From NCBI RefSeq assembly GCF_000195275.1, contig NC_015385.1:2667854-2731853 (forward strand): a stretch of 64,000 bases of DNA, written 5' to 3'. The stretch comes from Treponema succinifaciens DSM 2489 (GTDB lineage: Bacteria; Spirochaetota; Spirochaetia; Treponematales; Treponemataceae). The notes under the pieces are model-generated. The model was not told the DNA's origin. It made no database searches and saw nothing but the letters and a program-made list of their open reading frames with translations. Shown here piece by piece: positions 32,849 through 41,011 of the stretch; position 1 is the stretch's first letter; each line of letters opens with the position of its first letter. A program made the position numbers and the translations under genes.

Positions 32849-34341
32849 CAGTATTCAACTCCTGTATATAATTCAAATTGCCTATATCCCTGATAAAGAA
32901 GCATACTGAATCCATTGCAGATTTTGCAGCCAGCCTCTCTTGCGCGCACCATTATCGGAGTAGCTTTCGGCATATAAATTATGTCGAACAAAGCTTCCTT
33001 TCCTGTAAAGTCATAAAAATAAAGCGGATCATTTTCTGGATTAGAAGGTTCTTCGCAATGCATTCCTTTTGATGTGGTCTGAATAATCACGTCTGAATAT
33101 TTTCTAATCGTGGAAACTGATTCAAAATTCAACGGAGCATATTTAAAATCGTATTTTTCAGCAAGTTCTTTTGCCTTTGACAAAGTGCGGTTAAAAATGC
33201 AGGCTTTTCCGCCGGAATTATAAACTGCATACGCAATTGCTTTTGCAGCTCCGCCAGCTCCAATTATAGAAATTTTTTTATGCTTTAGATTTTTTAAATT
33301 CAAAAATTCAAGCAAAGCTTTTAAAAATCCTTCCGCATCAGTATTGTACGCAAGCCATTTTCCGTCTTTTTTTATCAATGTATTGCTTGAGCCTATTTCA
33401 AGCGCGGCATTGTCCACAAAATCAGCCCTTGCAAGAGCAGCTTCCTTATGCGGAACAGTTACAGAAAGTCCCTGCACTCCGACTTGCTCAGAAAAATCAA
33501 TTGCCTGCTCAAATTTTTCAGCTGGAAAAGGAATATAAACGGCATTCATTCCATGGCGGCAATATCCTGTATTATGAAGCTCAGGACTTGAAGTTCCAGA
33601 AAGCGGCCAGCCGGTAATTCCAAAAATTTTAGTTGATTCATTTATAGATTTTGTTCTGTAAAGTCCGCCAAGTTTTACAGCATCCAAATGGGCAATATTT
33701 GAAGTATTTTGAATGGATTCCGGCGCGGAAGTATATGTCAAAAAATTTTTCAGCTTTGCGCCAAGAACTCTAGTTGGAATTCCCATTGTTCCCATCGCAA
33801 GCATAATATGGTTGTTTCCAGAAATTTTAGAAGCCTGCTCAAAAAGATTTGTAACATCGTCAAGACTGTGCGGCATAAATGCAATTTTTGGAATTTCAAG
33901 TCCAGAAGGATTCAGTTCCTTAAGACGCTCCAAAATATTTCTTACCGGATTTTTCATGTCATGGAAACTTCGGATTACTTTTGTTTCAAAGGCAAGAGTC
34001 GCATCTTCAAGACTTGAAATATGAAAATCTTCCTCAAAATCAACATAGGCAAAATTTTTAGTTTTATCTTCATCGGCAAAAGAAAGCGCGCGGGCAAAAA
34101 GAATTGTGCGGGCAGATTCTCCTTCTACAAATTTTCCACCGTCTATTTCACGCCTGATTGTCAAAATGCACGGCAAACCAGCCATTGAAGGAAACCGTCT
34201 TGCATAAAGCCGCTCATCCTGATTCAAAAAATCAACACGCAGCTCCGCCATGTCAACATAACTTCTATATTTGTTAAGAAGCTCCAAGTCTTCTGCAAGA
34301 GTTTTTCCTGTCAGCGTAAGACAAATTTTTGGCGATTCCAT
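32848..34341 (-). CDS. aroDE: Bifunctional 3-dehydroquinate dehydratase / shikimate dehydrogenase
   Basis: A 497-aa fusion. Residues 1-220 are type I dehydroquinase (AELRVDF, the catalytic His in IRSFHDM and the Schiff-base Lys in PKIAFMPHS). Residues 230-497 are shikimate dehydrogenase (ITGWPLSGTSSPELHNTGY, LSVTVPHKEAAL with the catalytic Lys, NTDAEGFLKAL, NADP loop IIGAGGAAKAIAYA and FSMLLYQGYRQFELYTG). It performs two consecutive shikimate steps. Such fusions occur in plants, chlamydiae and some spirochaetes. I use the ATG at 34341 with GGAG; it is one base beyond the upstream stop. Confidence 0.94.
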   Translation of the reverse strand: MESPKICLTLTGKTLAEDLELLNKYRSYVDMAELRVDFLNQDERLYARRFPSMAGLPCILTIRREIDGGKFVEGESARTILFARALSFADEDKTKNFAYVDFEEDFHISSLEDATLAFETKVIRSFHDMKNPVRNILERLKELNPSGLEIPKIAFMPHSLDDVTNLFEQASKISGNNHIMLAMGTMGIPTRVLGAKLKNFLTYTSAPESIQNTSNIAHLDAVKLGGLYRTKSINESTKIFGITGWPLSGTSSPELHNTGYCRHGMNAVYIPFPAEKFEQAIDFSEQVGVQGLSVTVPHKEAALARADFVDNAALEIGSSNTLIKKDGKWLAYNTDAEGFLKALLEFLNLKNLKHKKISIIGAGGAAKAIAYAVYNSGGKACIFNRTLSKAKELAEKYDFKYAPLNFESVSTIRKYSDVIIQTTSKGMHCEEPSNPENDPLYFYDFTGKEALFDIIYMPKATPIMVRAREAGCKICNGFSMLLYQGYRQFELYTGVEY

Positions 34342-34342
34342 T

Positions 34343-36439
34343 TCAAGACTCCTTTGCAACTAAATTTAAAAATGAAGCCGAGCTTCTGATTTTTTTTACT
34401 TTTGAAATCAAGGCAATTGAAATTTCGTATTCTTCAACTGAATTTGTTTCAGGATTTTTGCAAACTAAAAAAAGAATCTGATTTTTTACAACAGCCCTTG
34501 GAACGCCTATTAAAATTTCTTTTGTCGTAGACATTTCAATCTCAACCAAATCTTCATTTTGAACTGCGCTTTCCAAAACCCTGAGCTTTCCGGTGAAATT
34601 CATTCCGCTTGCCTCGGTAAGCTCAAACTTAACGCTTTCAGGCCTAAGCTGAGCCGAAGACAAAACCACGCGCCGTTTTATCCGCTCCTCAAGTCCTTCT
34701 TTTTGCTCTGCAGAAGCTGAAATATTTTCAAGCTGATTTTTCAAATCCTCAAGAATTTTAGAAACTTCTTTTTTTGAACCAGAAATCATAGAATTTTCTA
34801 TAGGCAAAATTTCGGAAGAGCAAGCCAGAATTTTAGAATCAAAATCAATTTCTGGAAATCCCAAAGCAGGCGCAGTTTTTTTCGTGGATTTTACATTTCC
34901 AACAAAATCAAGTCCAAGGCGCTCAACGCAATTTTTTGCCTGTTCATCGGATGAAAAATTCATCAGAAAAATTCCCGGCGACAAAATTTCAATGATATAC
35001 GATGAAAGTTTCTTTTCAATTACAATAGAATTTTCAGGACAAATTTTTAAAACATAGCCTTTGTAAAGCGCGGCTGAATTATAAGAATCCGCCCATTCAT
35101 CAAGCGAAACCAAAAGATTCTGCGGAATTTCATAATGCGAATATTTTTTCAAAATTGAGGAAATCTGATCTTTCGTCATATCAAAATCAAAAGCTTTTAA
35201 AACAGACTGGCGCGTAATTTCAAAAACAGCAGCAGTATCACATTTTTTTGGACAAAGAAATTTTATAAGCGGAACAAGATCCGAAAGCAAAAATCCCGGC
35301 AAAACTATAACTGAAAAACCTGCATCAATGCTCAAAGAGCCTTGCGATTTATTTTCTTCAAAAATTTGATTCACACGGATGAATTCATTTTCGCCCTCAG
35401 AAAGAGAATCGACAATTCCAAGCTCAATCGCGCAGTCAAGCATCGCATCCAAAAACTTTGAATCAACAGAAGAATTTTCCGCGGAAGAACCAAACGCAAC
35501 AATTCTTGAAAAACGGCTGAAAGAATTTTCTGAATAGCGGGAATTTTTATCTTTCAGCAAAAAAACAATCTGAATAATTTTCTGCCTTGTGTAAACTTCC
35601 TGCTTTAAAAATGAAAGTGTCTTGAAAAAAATTTCCGCGCTAGACAAAATCATGCTTCGGGAAAAGGAACCTGTGCAAGCAGCGCAAATATAAGCAACCT
35701 GATTCCCAAAAGTCAAATTCGAGAAAAGCTCAAGCCTCTGCCAGTCAACAAAAAATCCTTTGCCTTCAGAATCTTCCTGGACAAGATGAAGATTTTTGAG
35801 AGCTTTAAAAAGTGTTTCAAAAAATTCCTTGTTGAAATTCTCCTGAAAAATTTCAGCCAAGTCAGAAGACGCTTTCTTTTTAAGTTCCCCGTTGTTTTTG
35901 CAAATATCAGGATGGCTTGAAATATAGCAGATAAAAACCGCAAGAAGATCAGAAGAAATTTTTAGTCGGCGCTCAGGAAATTTTTTTTCGTTTTCTGGAC
36001 TTATCAAATTTTGCAAATTCAACAAGCCGCTCAAATCATCTTCAAGATACGGATTTATTTTTATTAAATTCTTTTCATTTTTTACATGGACAGAAAAAAT
36101 CAAAAGACGTTCTTCAAGGCTTGCAACTGCGCTGTAAAAATCTCCCTGCTGAATTGAAGATGAAAAAAATTTTTCAAGTTTTTCAATGTCAGGCTCGTTT
36201 AAAAATTTTATCGCTGTAAGAATTTTTATATCAGTGCCGTCAAGAAATTTTACAATTGAATCCCTGGTTTCTTTTTTGCGCAGAAAAGCTCCTATTTCTT
36301 CCGCCAGCTTTTGCTTGTTGTAAGGAGTCTTTACTTCTCCAAGATAAATACGTACCAACTCGAAAAAAAATTTGTCCGGCAAAGTGCAAAAACTTTCACG
36401 CCATTGAATTATCTTTTGAACTTTTGCATCTAAATTCAT
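34343..36439 (-). CDS. XPB-partner protein (helicase XPB/Ssl2 N-terminal-domain family)
   Basis: A 698-aa protein with no nuclease or helicase motifs. Its position directly after XPB, a helical N-terminus and the C-terminal region ISSILKKYSHYEIPQNLLVSLDEWADSY that copies the XPB damage-recognition-domain motif (FSRYEIPQSVVVWIEETSGRFG in the neighbouring helicase) fit the bacterial XPB-associated Ssl2-N domain family. The role is probably to assist XPB in DNA repair; this is inference. The ATG at 36439 overlaps the XPB stop (ATGA), with AAGGA upstream; the ATG at 36448 has no spacing for a ribosome site. Confidence 0.7.
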   Translation of the reverse strand: MNLDAKVQKIIQWRESFCTLPDKFFFELVRIYLGEVKTPYNKQKLAEEIGAFLRKKETRDSIVKFLDGTDIKILTAIKFLNEPDIEKLEKFFSSSIQQGDFYSAVASLEERLLIFSVHVKNEKNLIKINPYLEDDLSGLLNLQNLISPENEKKFPERRLKISSDLLAVFICYISSHPDICKNNGELKKKASSDLAEIFQENFNKEFFETLFKALKNLHLVQEDSEGKGFFVDWQRLELFSNLTFGNQVAYICAACTGSFSRSMILSSAEIFFKTLSFLKQEVYTRQKIIQIVFLLKDKNSRYSENSFSRFSRIVAFGSSAENSSVDSKFLDAMLDCAIELGIVDSLSEGENEFIRVNQIFEENKSQGSLSIDAGFSVIVLPGFLLSDLVPLIKFLCPKKCDTAAVFEITRQSVLKAFDFDMTKDQISSILKKYSHYEIPQNLLVSLDEWADSYNSAALYKGYVLKICPENSIVIEKKLSSYIIEILSPGIFLMNFSSDEQAKNCVERLGLDFVGNVKSTKKTAPALGFPEIDFDSKILACSSEILPIENSMISGSKKEVSKILEDLKNQLENISASAEQKEGLEERIKRRVVLSSAQLRPESVKFELTEASGMNFTGKLRVLESAVQNEDLVEIEMSTTKEILIGVPRAVVKNQILFLVCKNPETNSVEEYEISIALISKVKKIRSSASFLNLVAKES

Positions 36440-38223
36440 TGGCCACATCCTTCGATTTGAATCGGAACTTCAAGGTCATCAAAACTTTTTTCATTTTCGT
36501 AGCGGACAATTCTATAGGAATATCCTTGCTCTGCTAAAAATTTTTGTCGGTTGCTTCCAAAATCTTCTTCAACTGTTCCGCGCGTAATCAAAGTAAAAAA
36601 TCTTGAAGTTCTTTCTTTTGGACGAAGAATTCTTCCAAGCCGCTGAGCTTCTTCCTGCCTTGAACCGAAAGTTCCGCTCACTTGAATTGCCACGCTCGCG
36701 TCCGGCAAATCGATTGCAAAATTCGCAACCTTGCTGACAACAAGCACACGTATTTTTCCGCTTCGAAAATCGTCATAAATTATATCACGTTCGGAGTTTT
36801 TTGTTTTGCCGGTAATAATCGGAACATTCAAAAGCTTGGCAATAATTTCAAGATGAGTTAAAAACTGCCCGATTATAAGAATTTTGTCATCCTTGAATTT
36901 TTCAACAAGCTCCTGAACAATTTTATTCTTCAAAGGATTTTCACTTGCAATTCTGTGCTTTTCTCTGTTGGCCGCAACTGCATATTCAATTTCTTTATTT
37001 TCAGGAAGTCCAAGGCGAACTTCAATACATTCAGCCTTTGCAATCCACTTTGCTTTTTCAAGCTCTTTCCAAGGAACATCATATCTTTTTGGACCAACCA
37101 AAGAAAAAACATTGCCCTCGCAACCATCTTCACGCACAAGAGTCGCAGTCAGACCGACACGCCGCACAGCCTGAAGTTCTGCCGCAACTCTAAAAACAGG
37201 AGCCGGAATCATGTGGACTTCGTCGTAAATAACAAGCCCCCAGTTGTTCTGCCTGAAAAGTGAAAAATGCGGATACGGGCCGTTTTTGTCAGGACGCCAA
37301 GTAAGAATCTGATAAGTGGCAACCGTTACTGGTTTTATAGTTTTATTTTCTCCAGTATATTCCGCAATCTGGCTTGCATCCAAATCAGTTTTATCAATAA
37401 GCTCGTCTATCCACTGATGAACAGCTGTAATATTTGTAGTTACAATAAGCGTATTTGTCTTTAAAAGGCTCATTATTTCCATGCCGACAATCGTTTTGCC
37501 CGCGCCGCAAGGAAGAACAATCGTGCCGAATCCAGTTCCCGGACCTTTGTTTCCAACAAGCGCATTTGCAGCAGCTTTCTGATATTCACGCACTTCAAAA
37601 GACCGTCCGCTAAAAGTTGTTTTCCGCAGATTTATTTCAAGAGGAAATCCGTCCTGAAGAGGAACATCATCTTTTACAGGCCAGCCAATCTTTAATAGAT
37701 TCTGCTTAATAATTCCGCGGTCAGTAAGCAAAAGTTTAAAGCAAAACGTTTTTTCTTTTTCTGAAAGTCCTGCTGAAAATTCTTCTGCACATTCGCACGG
37801 AACAAGAAATTTTCTGGCAAAAGCATTAGCTTCAATCTGCTTAAAAACATACGGAGAATTTGAAACAAGATAAAGATATTCTTCTTTTATTCCGTCTGAA
37901 TTTTCCACGGAAGGCCCCTGAACCAGCCTGAGTTTTCCAAAACGCCCGGAAGTTTCTTCAATCCAAACAACAACGCTCTGCGGAATTTCATAACGTGAAA
38001 ATTTTTTTAAAACCTCAACCGCCTGTTCGCCTGTAAATCCTGAGCTTTCAGCGTTCCACAATGAAAGAGATGAAATTTGATATGTATGCAAATGTTCAGG
38101 AGAGCGCACAAGTTCCGCAAAAGGAATCAAGGCAGCCCTGCATTCTTCGGCAAGAGGCGCATGGACATCAAGCAAAAGCGTTCTGTCAGACTGAACAATC
38201 AAAGGATTTTCGCTTTCAGGCAT
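36436..38223 (-). CDS. Bacterial XPB-type DNA repair helicase
   Basis: A 595-aa SF2 helicase. An N-terminal damage-recognition-like domain (about 1-200) is followed by Walker A LPCGAGKTIVG, the DEVH box (VIYDEVHMIPAP), motif III GLTATLVREDG, the RED-like loop within that motif, and C-terminal motifs VVSKVANFAIDLPDASV and QRLGRILRPKE. XPB in eukaryotes and archaea unwinds DNA in nucleotide excision repair; bacterial XPBs are found in some actinobacteria and spirochaetes. It is the first gene of a block that continues through its partner, aroDE and rpiA. No ribosome site is seen; TATAAT ends 8 nt before the ATG. Confidence 0.93.
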   Translation of the reverse strand: MPESENPLIVQSDRTLLLDVHAPLAEECRAALIPFAELVRSPEHLHTYQISSLSLWNAESSGFTGEQAVEVLKKFSRYEIPQSVVVWIEETSGRFGKLRLVQGPSVENSDGIKEEYLYLVSNSPYVFKQIEANAFARKFLVPCECAEEFSAGLSEKEKTFCFKLLLTDRGIIKQNLLKIGWPVKDDVPLQDGFPLEINLRKTTFSGRSFEVREYQKAAANALVGNKGPGTGFGTIVLPCGAGKTIVGMEIMSLLKTNTLIVTTNITAVHQWIDELIDKTDLDASQIAEYTGENKTIKPVTVATYQILTWRPDKNGPYPHFSLFRQNNWGLVIYDEVHMIPAPVFRVAAELQAVRRVGLTATLVREDGCEGNVFSLVGPKRYDVPWKELEKAKWIAKAECIEVRLGLPENKEIEYAVAANREKHRIASENPLKNKIVQELVEKFKDDKILIIGQFLTHLEIIAKLLNVPIITGKTKNSERDIIYDDFRSGKIRVLVVSKVANFAIDLPDASVAIQVSGTFGSRQEEAQRLGRILRPKERTSRFFTLITRGTVEEDFGSNRQKFLAEQGYSYRIVRYENEKSFDDLEVPIQIEGCGQ

Positions 38224-38231
38224 ATCACTGC

Positions 38232-38260
38232 ATTATATAATGAATCAGCAAGGCTTACAA
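38232..38260 (-). promoter_or_regulatory. Predicted XPB operon promoter, leaderless
   Basis: TTGTAA (38260-38255), 17-bp spacer, perfect TATAAT (38237-38232), eight bases to the ATG at 38223. The MITE inserted 19 bp upstream of the -35 leaves the promoter intact. Confidence 0.6.
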
Positions 38261-38269
38261 TATTTTACG

Positions 38270-38504
38270 GCAAAGCACACAGAGCAAACGCATTATAAAG
38301 TATTCAACATAAAACTGGCTCCCAGACACGGTTTCCTGGTTCAAAATCGCACAATAATGCGCTACACGCTGATTGTTGCAAAGTAACTATAGAATTGCCC
38401 GCTCATGCGGCCGCAACAATCAGAGTGTTTTTGCCCTCACGAACCGTTCCTTCGCGCAAACTTTACTTAAATCATTTATAATGAGTTTGCCCTTGCAAAG
38501 CACA
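38270..38504. mobile_element. MITE copy 1 with 10-bp target-site duplication
   Basis: A 215-bp non-coding element (38280-38494) flanked by the direct repeat GCAAAGCACA at 38270-38279 and 38495-38504. Its ends are inverted: CAGAGCAAACGCATTATAAA on the left and, read in reverse complement, AAGGGCAAACTCATTATAAA on the right. These match the ends of the ISAs1 element at 42.2 kb (CAGGGCAAACGCATG). Inside, CACGCTGATTGTTGC (38365-38379) and GCAACAATCAGAGTG (38413-38427) form a 14-of-15 bp stem. It has no ORF, so it must rely on a transposase in trans. Confidence 0.88.
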
Positions 38505-38560
38505 TAAAATAAAAAACCAGCCTGCCAACGACAAACCGGCTTTTTGAGGAGAGTCTATCT

Positions 38561-38599
38561 ATGAAAAACAACAAGAGTTTTCCGACATTTTTATTTTAA
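38561..38599 (+). other. Possible 12-codon leader ORF with ribosome site
   Basis: ATG at 38561 follows GAGGAGAG at suitable spacing and encodes MKNNKSFPTFLF before TAA. It lies between the MITE and the rubrerythrin promoter. It may be a real micropeptide, a leader, or the remnant of a truncated gene; sequence alone cannot tell. Confidence 0.25.
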
Positions 38600-38628
38600 G
38601 ATCGGAAATTAAATTTGTCAAATTTTTG

Positions 38629-38663
38629 TTGACAAAACAAATTTATTATAATAATATTATTAT
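38629..38663 (+). promoter_or_regulatory. rubrerythrin promoter with palindromic Fur/PerR-like operator
   Basis: TTGACA (38629-38634), 17-bp spacer and TAATAT (38652-38657). A perfect 16-bp palindrome ATAATAATATTATTAT (38648-38663) covers the -10, resembling the A/T-rich inverted repeats bound by PerR. The perR gene lies just downstream, so autoregulation is likely. Confidence 0.6.
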
Positions 38664-38717
38664 TGTAATAAATACAAATTTACAAATAATCAAGTGTAAG
38701 GAACTTAGGAGGTTATT

Positions 38718-39260
38718 ATGAAAAAATGGGTTTGCAAAGTATGCGGATATGTTCACACAGGAGACAATGCGCCGGAAGAGTGTCCAGTTTGCCATGCAAA
38801 AAATGCTTTCAATGAAATGGTTGAAACGAAAGGATTTGCCTGCGAGCATCAAGTTGGTTCTGCAAAAGGCTTGGACGAAGAAGTTGTAAAAGGACTCCGT
38901 GAAAATTTCGCCGGTGAATGCTCAGAAGTCGGCATGTATCTTGCAATGTCCCGCCAGGCAGACCGCGAAGGCTATCCGGAAATTGCAGAGGCATACAAAC
39001 GCTATGCTTTTGAAGAAGCCGAGCACGCAGCAAAATTCGCCGAGCTTCTTGGGGAAGTTCTTACTGATTCAACAAAGAAAAATGTCCAGATGAGAGCCGA
39101 TGCAGAAGCAGGAGCTTGCGAAGGAAAACTTCAACTTGCAAAACGCGCAAAGGAACTTGGCTACGACGCAATTCACGACACAGTGCATGAAATGGCAAAA
39201 GATGAAGCGCGCCACGGAGCAGGATTCAAGGGAATAATGCAGCGTTATTTCAGCAAATAA
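38718..39260 (+). CDS. Reverse-type rubrerythrin
   Basis: A 180-aa peroxide-reducing protein. The N-terminus carries a rubredoxin FeS4 site ([20 protein letters not shown], residues 6-25) and the C-terminus a ferritin-like di-iron helix bundle ([52 protein letters not shown]). This order is the reverse of classical rubrerythrin. It reduces H2O2 to water, a main oxygen defence in anaerobes. A strong TAGGAGG lies before the ATG. It is followed by a terminator and then perR, which likely represses it in the absence of peroxide. Confidence 0.93.
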   Translation: MKKWVCKVCGYVHTGDNAPEECPVCHAKNAFNEMVETKGFACEHQVGSAKGLDEEVVKGLRENFAGECSEVGMYLAMSRQADREGYPEIAEAYKRYAFEEAEHAAKFAELLGEVLTDSTKKNVQMRADAEAGACEGKLQLAKRAKELGYDAIHDTVHEMAKDEARHGAGFKGIMQRYFSK

Positions 39261-39263
39261 AAT

Positions 39264-39309
39264 AAAAAACACTGTGCTTTGAAAACATTTTCATTGCATG
39301 GTGTTTTTT
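39264..39309 (+). terminator. Terminator/attenuator between rubrerythrin and perR
   Basis: A fully paired 14-bp stem AAAAAACACTGTGC / GCATGGTGTTTTTT encloses an 18-nt loop. It ends only 28 nt before the perR ATG, so perR may be expressed by partial readthrough. Confidence 0.8.
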
Positions 39310-39337
39310 AAATTCCAAAAAGTTTCAAGAGAAAAAA

Positions 39338-39742
39338 ATGAACCACGAACAAATCGCAGCAAAACTAGAAGAAAAAAATATCCGGCCGTCAGTTCAAAGA
39401 ATGGCAATTTACAACTTTCTTGCGGAAAATCCAGTGCATCCGACCGTTGACACAATTTACACAGCACTTTCTCCGCAAATGCCAACATTATCTCGAACAA
39501 CAGTTTACAACACTCTTAGGCAATTTTCTGAATGCGGACTCGTGCAGACAATTACAATTGAAGACGGCGAACTTAGATATGATGCGGACACTTCAAATCA
39601 TCTGCACTTTAAATGTATAAAATGTGGAAAAATCTACGACATTTTTAAGCCAGTCGAACTTCCGCCACAGTTTTTGCAAGACGGATTCAAAGCGGAAAAA
39701 ATTCAAACCAACATCTGGGGAATTTGCAAAGACTGCTCTTAA
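39338..39742 (+). CDS. PerR/Fur-family peroxide-type regulator
   Basis: A 134-aa Fur-superfamily protein. The winged helix is RPSVQRMAIYNFLAENPVHPTVDTIY..LSRTTVYNTLRQF; the metal-binding part has HLHFKCIKCGKIYD and a second CKDC pair at the C-terminus for structural zinc. PerR-type proteins use Fe/Mn and lose DNA binding after His oxidation. Its place after rubrerythrin and the palindrome at that promoter support PerR over Fur. AGAG-type ribosome site. The stop is 2 nt from the convergent PrsW-like gene. Confidence 0.85.
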   Translation: MNHEQIAAKLEEKNIRPSVQRMAIYNFLAENPVHPTVDTIYTALSPQMPTLSRTTVYNTLRQFSECGLVQTITIEDGELRYDADTSNHLHFKCIKCGKIYDIFKPVELPPQFLQDGFKAEKIQTNIWGICKDCS

Positions 39743-39744
39743 TT

Positions 39745-40404
39745 CTACCGAAAAAGAATCAGCCCTTCCGGATTCATTGCCCTGTAACGAATCCGGCATT
39801 CCACAACAGCAACCAAAACTACAACAAGCGAAAACCAAAAGAACATGCTGTCCATTTTAAATCCAGCAAAATAATTGTAAATTCCGTGCAGAAAAACCGC
39901 CAGAACAAACGGATAAATTTTAAGGCTTCCATTCTTTAAGTTAAAAACAAAAAGCCCCGAAAGTCCTGCGCAGCAAGAATGAATAACAACCGCAGTCAAA
40001 AGCCTAAGCTCAAGATTTTTTATTCCAGAAGCAATGTAAATTAAAGTTTCAAAGCAGCCAAGCGAAAGTCCGCTCAAAACGGCGCAGGCAAAAAAAACTT
40101 TCATTGACATTTTCTTTGAAGGAAAAATAAAAAACACCGCCATTTTTATAGTTTCCTCAACAACGCCATTCACAAGAATGCTTTTAATCAAAACAGAAAA
40201 AAGAGAATGCAAATTAATCAACCCGGAAGTTTCCATGAAAAACTGAATTGCATAAATCGGAACAACGGCAAAAAGTCCGCAGAAAACAGCAACAAATCCA
40301 AAGCCAAGCTTGAATTCTTTTATAAGAACAACCATGCAAGCCAATGCCGCCAAAACAGGAATTGTGCAAATTAAAAATGCTGGAATCAAACCTGTAAAAT
40401 TCAT
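39745..40404 (-). CDS. PrsW-like intramembrane metalloprotease
   Basis: A 219-aa polytopic membrane protein with about seven hydrophobic segments. It has the PrsW/CAAX-type signature: the EExxK block in NGVVEETIKMAVFF, a Phe-Glu in LGCFETLIYI, and two histidines in VVIHSCCAGL and VFLHGIYNYF that would bind zinc. PrsW family members cut anti-sigma factors or process membrane proteins; the target here is unknown. It starts 1 nt after the TetR gene stop, so it is likely in its operon. Confidence 0.75.
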   Translation of the reverse strand: MNFTGLIPAFLICTIPVLAALACMVVLIKEFKLGFGFVAVFCGLFAVVPIYAIQFFMETSGLINLHSLFSVLIKSILVNGVVEETIKMAVFFIFPSKKMSMKVFFACAVLSGLSLGCFETLIYIASGIKNLELRLLTAVVIHSCCAGLSGLFVFNLKNGSLKIYPFVLAVFLHGIYNYFAGFKMDSMFFWFSLVVVLVAVVECRIRYRAMNPEGLILFR

Positions 40405-40405
40405 T

Positions 40406-41008
40406 TTATTTTTTCTCCGTCCTGAACTGCTCTATTACAAACTGAACCGTTCCGCGCATTTCATCAAGATTTTCCTGATTAAGAATTCCAAGGCGGAAAA
40501 TTGAAGTTTCCAAAAGGCAGTAAAGCAAGCTGTTAATTTCTTTTATCGGAAGATTTTTTATTTCATCTTTTTTTTGTCCGCGGATTAAAACCATATTCAT
40601 CAAATGCTGAATCCGGATAACGCGCCTTGTTACACGGTCGTTTATATCCACGCCGCTTTTTTCGAGCTGCATAAGATACATTTTTAAAACACGGAAAAAT
40701 GCCCGGTTGCTTTCCGCAATATCGATTATGCACAAAAAAATCCGCTTAAGGCATTCTATTGAATCAATCTGGTTGTTTTTTATAATTCCAATAAGCTCCT
40801 GCTCAACATCGTTTGTAAGCTGCTTTATGCTCCACAAAAAAATTTCACGCTTGTTTTTAAAATAGATATAAAGAGTTGTACGAGTAATTCCGCATTTGTC
40901 TGCGATTTTCTGATAAGTAACATCTTCGTATCCATCTTCTATAAAAAGCTGAAATGACTTTTCAAGAATTTCCCTTTTGCGCTTTTCGTGCTCAACAACA
41001 ATCGCCAT
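40406..41008 (-). CDS. TetR/AcrR-family regulator
   Basis: A 200-aa repressor type protein. The N-terminal HTH is clear (RKREILEKSFQLFIEDGYEDVTYQKIADKCGITRTTLYIYFKNK), followed by an all-helical ligand domain of unknown specificity. It sits between the rRNA methyltransferase (4 nt upstream) and the PrsW-like protease, so the three form a leftward operon; it may control this operon. Confidence 0.88.
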   Translation of the reverse strand: MAIVVEHEKRKREILEKSFQLFIEDGYEDVTYQKIADKCGITRTTLYIYFKNKREIFLWSIKQLTNDVEQELIGIIKNNQIDSIECLKRIFLCIIDIAESNRAFFRVLKMYLMQLEKSGVDINDRVTRRVIRIQHLMNMVLIRGQKKDEIKNLPIKEINSLLYCLLETSIFRLGILNQENLDEMRGTVQFVIEQFRTEKK

Positions 41009-41011
41009 ATT

